This document shows, in pieces, positions 1 to 7,038 of a stretch of DNA of 64,000 nucleotides (position 1 is the first letter of the stretch; every line of letters begins with the position of its first letter). Both the position numbers and the translations under genes were made by a program. The stretch is taken from assembly GCA_002500665.1 (NCBI GenBank), contig DLRY01000050.1:18378-82377 (forward strand), read 5' to 3'. Below the pieces are notes generated by a model. That model saw only the letters and a list, made by a program, of their open reading frames with translations, searched no databases and was not told the origin of the DNA. This DNA is from Opitutia bacterium UBA7876. Its GTDB lineage: Bacteria > Verrucomicrobiota > Verrucomicrobiia > Opitutales > Seribacteraceae.

Positions 1-583
1 CTCGGATTTTCTTCAGCCAACGGATTCCCTCCTCCACGACCAAGGGGGCGGAGTATCCTTCGAGCTCTCCCAGTTCCTTGCCGTTGAGGACGAAATTCTT
101 CGGGTTCTTGTGACTGGGGGCGGCATTGTTCTGAGTGGCCAGCCAATGGTCGAAGCCATGGTCGTCGGGCTGAGGTTGATCCTTGCTGTTGAATTTGCCG
201 TTGAGGTGCCATTTGCCGACGTGACAGGTTGCGTAGCCCTCCTCCTTGAGCAACTCGGCCAAGGTGACCTCGGATTCCCGCAGGTGGACCCGGTGCCCGC
301 CGGGAATCCATCTCCAGACCCCGTTTCGATAAGGGGTGCGCCCGGTCAGGATGGCGGAGCGGGAAGGGGAACATACGGCGCAGGCCGAGTAGCACTGAGT
401 AAACTTGGTCCCCTGTTTGGCGAAGCGGTCGAGGTTGGGGGTCTTGATGACGGGGTGCCCGTAGCAGGCGAGGTCACCCCAGCCCAGGTCGTCGGTCAGG
501 AAGATGACGAAGTTAGGCCGGGTTTTCTCCTCTGCGGCAAGGAAGGCGAGAGGGGCAAGCAATAGAAAGATCGGGAACCTCAT
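1..583 (-). CDS. Exported sulfatase, N-terminal part only (runs off the window)
   Basis: The first about 194 residues of a type I sulfatase are visible; the C-terminus lies beyond base 1. A hydrophobic signal peptide (about residues 1-17) is followed by the metal-binding start RPNFVIFLTDDLGWGD (Asp31, Asp32) and the active-site motif CSPSR with Cys71, the residue that is matured to formylglycine in this family. A GKWH motif follows near residue 125. It would cleave sulfate esters outside the cytoplasm. The ATG lies four bases after the stop of the NHL-DUF1080 gene, so it is the last visible gene of the 6236-to-1 operon. Substrate is unknown. Sulfatase identity is certain; subfamily is not. 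Confidence 0.92.
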   Translation of the reverse strand, partial: MRFPIFLLLAPLAFLAAEEKTRPNFVIFLTDDLGWGDLACYGHPVIKTPNLDRFAKQGTKFTQCYSACAVCSPSRSAILTGRTPYRNGVWRWIPGGHRVHLRESEVTLAELLKEEGYATCHVGKWHLNGKFNSKDQPQPDDHGFDHWLATQNNAAPSHKNPKNFVLNGKELGELEGYSAPLVVEEGIRWLKKIR

Positions 584-587
584 CGGA

Positions 588-2093
588 TCAAAGCTCCTTC
601 AGGGATAGGTTCCGATAATCGATGCCCATGTTCCGGTTGCCGTGGAGCTGGATGCCGATGGGCCCCTCGGGCTTTGCCGAGGAAGACTCGTAGTTCATGA
701 CTTCCTTGCCTTGAAGCCAGACGGTGTATTTGGGTCCTACGGCCCGGATTTTCATTTTGTTCCAGTCCTTGGCCTTGAGGAGTTTGGCCACGTCCTTGGC
801 CTCCACCGGGTATCCTTTGCCAGGAATGTAGGGCGAGCAGGTCATGTCCCGCTTGAGGGAACCTGAAATGCCGATCTGGATCTGGTCCTGGGTGCGCAGG
901 TGAACTCCGGAGTCCACCGTCCCCTCACCGAAGCGGAACTCGAGCTCCATCTCAAAGTCTCGGAATTTATTTTCCGTCCAGAGAACGGAACCCTTCTTCC
1001 TCGGACCGCTGCGGATCTGCAGAACACCGTCGACTACCTGGTACCATTTGGCTTCGTCGTTCCCCTTGGGAACCTTCCAGCCCTGCAGCGTCTTGCCGTC
1101 GAAAAAGGCGTCCTTTTTCGAAGAGGCGACCCGGTTGAAGCGGTGCACCCGTCCGACCACGTTCCACTCGGCGACGAAGACGTCCCCGTTGGCGTTGCAG
1201 GTAATCCCGTGCGGGGCGGTTACGATTCCGGGCCGCCACTTGCCGGGAGGCGTGCGGTTGGTACCGATCTCGCCCTTGGTCTCATTGGTTCCCAGCTGAG
1301 CGTAGGTTTCACCTTTCTCGTCCAGAATGGTAACGCGCCCACGCAGTTCTCCGATCACCGCCCAGTCCCCGTGGATATGGACGCAGGCGGGCAAACGCAG
1401 GCCTTCCTCCACCACGCCTATGAACTTTCCGTCCAGGCCGAGGTGAATGACCCGGTTGTTGGCTCGGTCCATGCCGAGGATGCGGGCGGGCGAGAAACGA
1501 TGGTCGATAACCAGTTTATGAAGAGTCCTGAAGCCGTAGGGGGCGTTCTTGCCCCCGAAGGAGTTGAGGTATTTCCCACTCTTGTCGAAACGGTGGATAT
1601 GATCGGAGGCGTACCCGTCGGTTACGAAAATATCCCCGTTCTCCCCCACGTCGACCCCGGTCAGTTTTACGAATCCTTCCCCGTTTCTTCCCTTCCGCTT
1701 GAACTCGTTTGGAATGGAGTCGGCCTTAATGGAAAGAACGGTTTTTCCCGCCATGTCCATCTTGAGCACCTCGCTGCCGTTGACCCGTGCGGAATAAATG
1801 AATTCGCCTCCTTTCTCCTTGCGGATGACGAAGCCGTGCAGGTCGCTTGGGGCACCCTTTACGTTTCTTTTCCACTTGCCGTCGTCCCCATAAACCTGAA
1901 GGCCCGCTTTGGGGTCTCCCACGCTGACGTAGACGTCGCCGGTCGAGCTGACCGCTATGTCGCCGTGCATGTTGCCCAGTTTCTCCTTGCCTTTAGGAAG
2001 AATCAGCCAATCGGGCTCGGCTTTCCAGGTTTCCTTGGCGCAAAGGCACCAGGCGTGAATGAGGGCAAGAAGGATGAGGATGTGTTTTTTCAT
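588..2093 (-). CDS. Secreted NHL beta-propeller fused to a C-terminal DUF1080 domain
   Basis: A 501-residue protein with signal peptide MKKHILILLALIHAWCLCA. Residues about 30-320 are NHL-type propeller blades (repeats such as GVDVGENGDIFVTDGY and GITCNANGDVFVAEW), as in peptidyl-amidating-lyase-like scaffolds. Residues about 327-501 are a DUF1080 (3-keto-disaccharide hydrolase, Pfam 3keto-disac_hyd) domain opening with FFDGKTLQGW and closing with YRNLSLKEL. The frame is open upstream to 2225, but that extension overlaps the preceding gene and lacks a signal peptide, so the ATG at 2093 was chosen. It sits between a PQQ-propeller gene (50-base gap) and a sulfatase (4-base gap). Inferred role: extracytoplasmic handling of oxidised sugars. 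Catalysis by this copy is not shown. Confidence 0.85.
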   Translation of the reverse strand: MKKHILILLALIHAWCLCAKETWKAEPDWLILPKGKEKLGNMHGDIAVSSTGDVYVSVGDPKAGLQVYGDDGKWKRNVKGAPSDLHGFVIRKEKGGEFIYSARVNGSEVLKMDMAGKTVLSIKADSIPNEFKRKGRNGEGFVKLTGVDVGENGDIFVTDGYASDHIHRFDKSGKYLNSFGGKNAPYGFRTLHKLVIDHRFSPARILGMDRANNRVIHLGLDGKFIGVVEEGLRLPACVHIHGDWAVIGELRGRVTILDEKGETYAQLGTNETKGEIGTNRTPPGKWRPGIVTAPHGITCNANGDVFVAEWNVVGRVHRFNRVASSKKDAFFDGKTLQGWKVPKGNDEAKWYQVVDGVLQIRSGPRKKGSVLWTENKFRDFEMELEFRFGEGTVDSGVHLRTQDQIQIGISGSLKRDMTCSPYIPGKGYPVEAKDVAKLLKAKDWNKMKIRAVGPKYTVWLQGKEVMNYESSSAKPEGPIGIQLHGNRNMGIDYRNLSLKEL

Positions 2094-2143
2094 TATTGAT
2101 GGATAGGGCTTGAAAGGTTGAGTTCCCACTCGGGGGCGGGAAG

Positions 2144-3391
2144 TCAGGGCCGGTCGAATCGGTAGAGGTTTTGCTTGGTGCGGACGAGGAGGGAATCTCC
2201 CACCACCGCAGGGGAGGCCATGCATCCATCGTCCAGTTTGTTGCGGCTGATGATCTTCAGGCCCGTGGGGTCAGGCTTGAAGACCACGCAGTCCCCGCCG
2301 ATGGAGAAGGAATAAATCCTGCCGTCCGCATGAATCGGGGAGGAGGCGCATTCGCCTTTTACGCCGATCCTTTCCGCCCAGTGGACTTTTCCGGTCTTGG
2401 GGTCGTTGCAGGACGCCACGCCCTCGTCCGAGACCATGAACAAGTAGTCGCCCAAGAGGAGCGGGGAAGATTTCTTGGGCACCACCTTGCGACGGCTCCA
2501 GGCGAGGTGGGTCTCGTCGACGTCGCCCTTGCCCCCGGGCTTGATGGCGGACATCGATCCCATGCCGCTGAACACGTAAACCATCCCGTGACGGTATATG
2601 GGACGGGAGGACGCGTTCATGCCGCCGGTGCGGGCCGTCCAGAGCAAGTTTCCGGTCTTCGGATCACGGGCCTCGGTGGCAACTGCCGCCGGGCTGATCA
2701 GTTCCAGTCTTCCGCCGTGGCTGATTACGCTTGGCGTACAGTAGGCTTTCTTGCGGTCTCCGTTGTCGGTCTTGAAGTCGAAAGCCCGGTCCTTCTTCCA
2801 TATGGTCTTACCCGTCTCCTGGTCGAGGCAGACGACGTACTGGACGTCATGACCGTCGAAATGGACGATCAAGGTATCGTTATGCGGGATGGGGGAGGCC
2901 GCGGCTCCCCGCCAGTGGTCGCACTTGAAATCCCGCCGCTCCCAAATTTTCTTGCCGGTGGCGGCATCGAGAGCGGCTGTTCCGTGGGATCCGAAATGGA
3001 CGAAGACCCGACCTCCCTCGATCACGGGAGTGGGTGTAGCATAGCTGTTCATGGGATGGCAGAACTGAGGTTCGTCGTTCTTGAATACGAGAACCTTGCG
3101 TAGCTCTTCGCCGGTGGCCCAGTCAAGCTGGATGGCCCACATTTCCTTGCCGTCCTCCTTGGCATTGGTGACCCAGACCCTGCCGTCCCTCACCACCGGG
3201 GAGGACCAGGCCTTGCCCGGCATGGGGCTCTTCCAGGTCAGGTTCTTCTTTTCCGAGAACTCGGTCGGGAGCTTGGCGCCCCCTGCGTCTCCATCGCCGT
3301 TGGGACCGCGGAACTGGTTCCAGTATTCCGGTTTGGCCTGGGCCAGGCCTGTAAAAAGAAATAGAATAAGCGTTAGGCGCATGATGAGCAT
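2144..3391 (-). CDS. Exported PQQ-repeat beta-propeller protein
   Basis: A 415-residue protein with a short signal peptide (MRLTLILFLFTGLAQA after MLI) followed by WNQFRGPNGDGDA, the usual opening of PVC outer-membrane-assembly or PQQ-like propellers. Repeats such as ALDAATGKKIWERRD, VCLDQETGKTIWKKD and DPKTGNLLWTARTG show PQQ_2-type blades across the length. No catalytic residues for a PQQ alcohol dehydrogenase are evident, so it may be a binding or scaffold protein. The first ATG (3391) was kept over the one at 3382 because a GGAA stretch lies about ten bases before it; it starts three bases after the DUF1080 stop, which argues for co-transcription. Confidence 0.85.
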   Translation of the reverse strand: MLIMRLTLILFLFTGLAQAKPEYWNQFRGPNGDGDAGGAKLPTEFSEKKNLTWKSPMPGKAWSSPVVRDGRVWVTNAKEDGKEMWAIQLDWATGEELRKVLVFKNDEPQFCHPMNSYATPTPVIEGGRVFVHFGSHGTAALDAATGKKIWERRDFKCDHWRGAAASPIPHNDTLIVHFDGHDVQYVVCLDQETGKTIWKKDRAFDFKTDNGDRKKAYCTPSVISHGGRLELISPAAVATEARDPKTGNLLWTARTGGMNASSRPIYRHGMVYVFSGMGSMSAIKPGGKGDVDETHLAWSRRKVVPKKSSPLLLGDYLFMVSDEGVASCNDPKTGKVHWAERIGVKGECASSPIHADGRIYSFSIGGDCVVFKPDPTGLKIISRNKLDDGCMASPAVVGDSLLVRTKQNLYRFDRP

Positions 3392-3394
3392 GGG

Positions 3395-4117
3395 TTAAAG
3401 TTCCTTGATGAAAAGGTTGCGAAACTGGATGAGGGCGGAGGCGGAACTCCAGGTCTTATTTTTGGCGTTGTAGCCGCCGTGATGCTGGAGTACGATGGGA
3501 CCGCTTGTGCCCACCCCCGGCATCTTGGCGCGATCAATGACCTTTTGCCCATTGAGGACGACTGAGACGACTTCGCCCTTCATGGTCACCTTCATCTCGT
3601 TCCATTCACCAACCGGCTTGTCCGCATTGACCAAGGGGAGGGCTCCCTTCCGGATGGCGGGATCCTCGTTCTTGTGGAACGCCCAGAGTTGACCCGATCC
3701 GCACGGCCAGCACCAGAGGTTGAGCTGGGACTTGCCCGAGCCCCGGGTGAAGATACCCGAGTCCGCGTTCTTGATGGCCCGGGTCATTGGCTTGCCTTCG
3801 CCATCCACCTTCTGGTTTCCTTCCTTATCGAAGATCTTTGCGTTGTAGGTAGGCCCCGCGGTACGCTTGAACCTCCAATCCAGCTTGAGGACGTAATCCT
3901 CATATCGCTTTTTAGACGTCAGGTTGCCTCCCTTTGCCTCGTAGTCGACGACCCCGTCCACGATCTTCCAGGTATGATCGCCCTGAGGGAGAATCCACTG
4001 ATCGAGGTCCTTGCCGTTGAAGAGAGAGACGAATCCTTTATCCTTAGCGCCAAGGACGGACAAGGCAAGGAGTGGCAGGAACGGCAGGATGGCAAGCTTG
4101 AAGGGGACGAGTTTCAT
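3395..4117 (-). CDS. Secreted DUF1080 protein (3-keto-disaccharide hydrolase family)
   Basis: A 240-residue single-domain protein with an N-terminal signal peptide (about residues 1-23), then FVSLFNGKDLDQW, the typical first strand of the concanavalin-like DUF1080 fold. Later family landmarks are NADSGIFTRGSGKSQLN, WNEMKVTMKGEVVSVVLNG and the terminal FRNLFIKEL. In this family members act on 3-keto glycosides formed by Gfo/Idh/MocA oxidoreductases, and one such oxidoreductase is two genes upstream. Start at the ATG, eleven bases after the HEAT-repeat gene. The substrate is inferred from context only. Confidence 0.9.
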   Translation of the reverse strand: MKLVPFKLAILPFLPLLALSVLGAKDKGFVSLFNGKDLDQWILPQGDHTWKIVDGVVDYEAKGGNLTSKKRYEDYVLKLDWRFKRTAGPTYNAKIFDKEGNQKVDGEGKPMTRAIKNADSGIFTRGSGKSQLNLWCWPCGSGQLWAFHKNEDPAIRKGALPLVNADKPVGEWNEMKVTMKGEVVSVVLNGQKVIDRAKMPGVGTSGPIVLQHHGGYNAKNKTWSSASALIQFRNLFIKEL

Positions 4118-4128
4118 GGCGGGACAGC

Positions 4129-4959
4129 TTACTTGAGGCGGGCGAGTTCTCGGTCGGCGGATTCCCGGAGGTAGTCCTCCTGGTCGGCCTTGCGGGTCTT
4201 TCGGATTTCCTCATAAATGGCGCGGGCTTCCTTTTTGCGTCCCTTGTTGGAAAGGGACTCGGCCAGCTCCATGCAGTAGGCCGTGGCTTTGATTCTGCCC
4301 CATCCCTTCTCCTTGGCGGATTGGGCGAGCAGCAGGTCGGCGTCTTCCGCTGAGGCGATGCGCATCAGCCCCCATAGCCCGGCGAGGCGAGTTTCGAGGT
4401 CCTTGGCCTTGGCCGCCTTGCGGAAGACTTCACGGGAATCATCGTCCCGGTGCACGCCAAGTCCCTGAATAATGGTCAAACGAGGCGCCCCGCTTGCCTT
4501 GGGGTAAGCCTTCCTGAAGTGCGAAACGGTTGACGGACCCATGGCTTCGAGCGCCTGAGCCGCATATTCGTACAGGTGATCTTCCGGGTTGGTCAGGAAG
4601 GGGGCGATTTTACCACCCTCCTCCGGGCCGGCGCAAACCTGGAGTTGGCGCAGGATGAAGCCCTTGACCGCGTTGGGGCGATCGTCCGAGAGGGTCTCGG
4701 CGAGGCTTGTGGAAAAAGCCTTTCGTGCTTTTGTCTTACCCGGTCCGCCCACGCGGATAGCCGTGGAGTGAAGGGCGTGCCTGGCCTGCACGTCTACGCC
4801 TCTGCCGGGCTCGACGATGAGGTCAACCAGTTCGCGGAGGGTCTTCTTTCCCCCGGCAAGAATTTGTTCGACCGCTCTTTCGCAGGCGTCCTTGTCGATG
4901 TTGCGGAGAATTTTGCCTTCCGGTTGAGGGAAGGCTTGGATGATTTCCTTGGCATTCAT
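4129..4959 (-). CDS. HEAT-repeat protein, probably cytoplasmic
   Basis: A 276-residue helical protein without a signal peptide. Repeats of about 30-40 residues are visible (for example LRELVDLIVEPG, VQARHALHSTAIR, PEDHLYEYAAQALEAMG, LETRLAGLWGLMRIAS), typical of HEAT or PBS-lyase-like solenoids used for protein contacts. It lies between the exported oxidoreductase (20-base gap) and a DUF1080 protein (11-base gap), so it is probably an accessory factor of this operon, although the rest of the operon acts outside the cytoplasm. No catalytic motif was seen. Confidence 0.75.
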   Translation of the reverse strand: MNAKEIIQAFPQPEGKILRNIDKDACERAVEQILAGGKKTLRELVDLIVEPGRGVDVQARHALHSTAIRVGGPGKTKARKAFSTSLAETLSDDRPNAVKGFILRQLQVCAGPEEGGKIAPFLTNPEDHLYEYAAQALEAMGPSTVSHFRKAYPKASGAPRLTIIQGLGVHRDDDSREVFRKAAKAKDLETRLAGLWGLMRIASAEDADLLLAQSAKEKGWGRIKATAYCMELAESLSNKGRKKEARAIYEEIRKTRKADQEDYLRESADRELARLK

Positions 4960-4979
4960 GTTGAAGAGATGGTTGGGGT

Positions 4980-6236
4980 TCAGACTCGCCAGGGGGCGCT
5001 CATGGGAGGATTGAGAAAACGGTTGGCTTCCTCATCATTGAGGAACACTTCCTTGTCCGGGTCGTAGTTCAGTTTTCGGCCGAGGCGGATGGCGAGGTTG
5101 GCCAAATGGAGGATACAGGCGGCCCGATGGGCGGCCTCGGGATGTCCGCCGGCTTGCTTGCGCTGCTTGACGGCCTCTCCAAAGGAAAGGAGTGGCTCGG
5201 GGTCAGGCATGCTCTTGATCTTTTCCTGGTCCTCTTTGGAAAGATCGTCCATCGATACGTCGCGGACGGGCTGCCTGTCGTAGGCCGGTCCCCATTCTCC
5301 GCTTTCCATGACGAATTTGAAACCGTCGGCGTACTTGAGCTCGACCCACGCCCACATGCCGGTGACCTCAGGATGGGAAGGCGGTGCGTACGGGGTGATC
5401 TCTACCGGGCTGGTATGGTCCTTGGCATAGGTCCATTGTTCGGGGTCGTAGTGATGTTGTCCCATGTCGCACATTCCACCGCCCTCGTAGTCCCAGTAGC
5501 CTCGATGGGTTCCCGTGACGCGGCGGCTTTCGTAGGGTTTCCATGGGGAAGGGCCACAGTACATGTCCCAATCGAGTTGATCAGGAACGGTCTGGGGCGG
5601 AATGCCGGGGGTTCCACTCCATTGCTTGACCTTGAGCCCTCCTTTTTTCATTCGAACGGCCTGACAATCCTTGAGCAGACCACTGGACATGATCTTGTGC
5701 TTGAGGACGTAACCCTTGTCACGGCTTCTGCCGAAGCGACCGAAAGTTCCGATTTGGAAAATCCGTCCGTAGCGCTTGAAGGCATTGACCACAGCCCGTC
5801 CTTCGGCCACGAAGCGCGTCATGGGCTTTTCGCATAGAACGTCCATCCCGGCTTCTGCGCAGGCAATTGATATGCTTGCGTGCCAGTGGGGTGGAGTTGC
5901 AATGGCGACCAAGTCAAGGTCCTTGCGTTCAAGCAGTTTGCGGAAGTCCTGATAAACCTCGGCCTTCCCTTTGCTCCTGGCATTGGAGAACCTTTGGGCG
6001 CGGTTGAGGTCGACGTCGCAGGCTCCCACAAGCTCAACTTCCAGCCCCTTGCATAATCCGGAGTAGGTGCCGGGCCCTCTTCCTCCGCAACCTATAAGAG
6101 CGGTTCCGAATTTTTCAGAGGGTGGCACGTGCGGCGCTCCGAGAACGTGGCGAGGAAGGATCGTCGCGGCAGTGGCACCAGTTGCCGACTTTGTAAGAAA
6201 GCTGCGCCGCGTGGTTGCGCAAGGTATTTTTTTCAT
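4980..6236 (-). CDS. Tat-exported Gfo/Idh/MocA-family oxidoreductase
   Basis: A 418-residue protein opening with a twin-arginine signal (TRRSFLTKS, Arg10-Arg11) and an alanine-rich stretch, then a Rossmann fold: TALIGCGGRGPGTY with the GxGxxG nucleotide loop. The family landmarks EKPMTR and the C-terminal domain histidine motif MCDMGQHHYDPEQW are present. Exported members are thought to use tightly bound NAD to oxidise sugar hydroxyls, often C3 of a glycoside. As the first gene of the operon it would supply 3-keto substrates to the DUF1080 proteins downstream. The sugar is unknown. Start is the first ATG; no clear Shine-Dalgarno sequence precedes it. Confidence 0.9.
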   Translation of the reverse strand: MKKIPCATTRRSFLTKSATGATAATILPRHVLGAPHVPPSEKFGTALIGCGGRGPGTYSGLCKGLEVELVGACDVDLNRAQRFSNARSKGKAEVYQDFRKLLERKDLDLVAIATPPHWHASISIACAEAGMDVLCEKPMTRFVAEGRAVVNAFKRYGRIFQIGTFGRFGRSRDKGYVLKHKIMSSGLLKDCQAVRMKKGGLKVKQWSGTPGIPPQTVPDQLDWDMYCGPSPWKPYESRRVTGTHRGYWDYEGGGMCDMGQHHYDPEQWTYAKDHTSPVEITPYAPPSHPEVTGMWAWVELKYADGFKFVMESGEWGPAYDRQPVRDVSMDDLSKEDQEKIKSMPDPEPLLSFGEAVKQRKQAGGHPEAAHRAACILHLANLAIRLGRKLNYDPDKEVFLNDEEANRFLNPPMSAPWRV

Positions 6237-6382
6237 AGGATTGGAATTGGGTGAAAGGGAATCACCATAAAAGCTAGGGTGTAGGCAAATCCCATGGCAA
6301 GCCTAGTTGTGAAGAAAAGTGAAAAATTTAGAAGCAAGCGATTCAATGAGGGCTTAGGCCTTGGTTTGAGCACTAAATATAT

Positions 6383-6414
6383 TGACTAAGCTAATAAAAG
6401 TATTAACTTAGTCA
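6383..6414. promoter_or_regulatory. Inverted repeat at the toxin-antitoxin promoter (probable operator)
   Basis: Two 14-base arms, TGACTAAGCTAATA (6383-6396) and TATTAACTTAGTCA (6401-6414), pair at 13 of 14 positions around an AAAG loop. The right arm ends one base before the antitoxin ATG at 6416, leaving no room for a ribosome binding site between. Antitoxins of the Phd/YefM class usually repress their own operon by binding such palindromes; binding here is inferred from position and symmetry. Confidence 0.65.
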
Positions 6415-6415
6415 T

Positions 6416-6649
6416 ATGCATACCGTCCATTATGCCAAGACTCACTTATCCAAATTACTGCAACAGGCAGAGGATGGAAAGCACGTCGTATTGGCTAGGG
6501 GCAAGAAACCCATTGCCCGTCTCGTGCCATGCAGGCAACTTCCCAACGAAAACCGTCCTGAGGTCGGAACCATTACGTCGAAATCCCTCAAGATCCTTGA
6601 TAAATCGAAGTTTGCAGGCAGCGTTGGCGACGAAGTGCTTTACTTCTGA
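6416..6649 (+). CDS. Type II antitoxin, Phd/YefM family
   Basis: A 77-residue protein matching the N-terminal DNA-binding fold of Phd/YefM antitoxins: MHTVHYAKTHLSKLLQQAEDG, then VVLARGKKPIARLVP, the classic beta-hairpin with the invariant Arg-Leu-Val-Pro ending. The C-terminal third (about residues 45-77) would neutralise the toxin. It is encoded opposite to all neighbours and overlaps the toxin start by one base (TGATG), so the two are translationally coupled. It probably autoregulates through the inverted repeat just upstream. Base composition is visibly more AT-rich than in the flanking operons, suggesting acquisition. Confidence 0.9.
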   Translation: MHTVHYAKTHLSKLLQQAEDGKHVVLARGKKPIARLVPCRQLPNENRPEVGTITSKSLKILDKSKFAGSVGDEVLYF

Positions 6650-7035
6650 TGCGCATTCTGCTTGATACCTTTGTATTCGTCTGGCTGACCTCTCAACCCC
6701 TTCTTTTGAGCTCCCGCGCCCGTGAGGTTTTGTCTGATGAGGAGAATGAATTCTACTACAGCGATGCTTCCGTCCTGGAACTTTCCATGATGTATTCCGA
6801 TGGTATGCTCGAGATGCCCAAGACTCCAAGGCAATGGGTAAACGAACAAATCAAAACCTGGAACGTAAAGTCACTAGGCATTACCAGGGAGATTTGCTAC
6901 CGTCTTGCCGAGACTCCAGCCTATCACCCGGACGTCTACGACCGTATCCTTGTTTCCACCGTATTGACGGAAGACCTTTACCTTATGACCACGGATGAGG
7001 AAATGAGCAAGTACCCCATATCCATCATTTGGTAA
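6649..7035 (+). CDS. PIN-domain toxin (VapC-like ribonuclease)
   Basis: A 128-residue PIN domain. The acidic metal site is visible: Asp6 in LLDTFVFVW, Glu44 in SDASVLELS, Asp98 in YDRILVSTVLTED and Asp116 in TTDEEM. The usual His after the first Asp-Thr (LLDTH) is Phe here. Such proteins are Mg-dependent RNases held inactive by the partner antitoxin. Length and order (antitoxin first, one-base overlap) are normal for a type II module. The intact acidic residues argue that it is functional. The target RNA cannot be predicted. Confidence 0.9.
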   Translation: MRILLDTFVFVWLTSQPLLLSSRAREVLSDEENEFYYSDASVLELSMMYSDGMLEMPKTPRQWVNEQIKTWNVKSLGITREICYRLAETPAYHPDVYDRILVSTVLTEDLYLMTTDEEMSKYPISIIW

Positions 7036-7038
7036 GCC

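Noticed and set aside
110..565. Plus-strand open frame near the left edge
   Set aside because: It is antisense to a sulfatase with an intact signal peptide, metal site and CSPSR motif.
900..2099. Long plus-strand open frame (about 399 codons) opposite the NHL-DUF1080 gene
   Set aside because: It mirrors a clearly homologous minus-strand gene, has no recognisable domain and arises from GC-rich third positions. The same applies to plus-strand frames at 9207-10235, 23042-24169 and 49551-50750.
6382..6406. TTGACT and TATTAA as a promoter of the antitoxin gene
   Set aside because: The 13-base spacing is too short for a standard sigma-70 promoter; the inverted repeat explains the sequence better.
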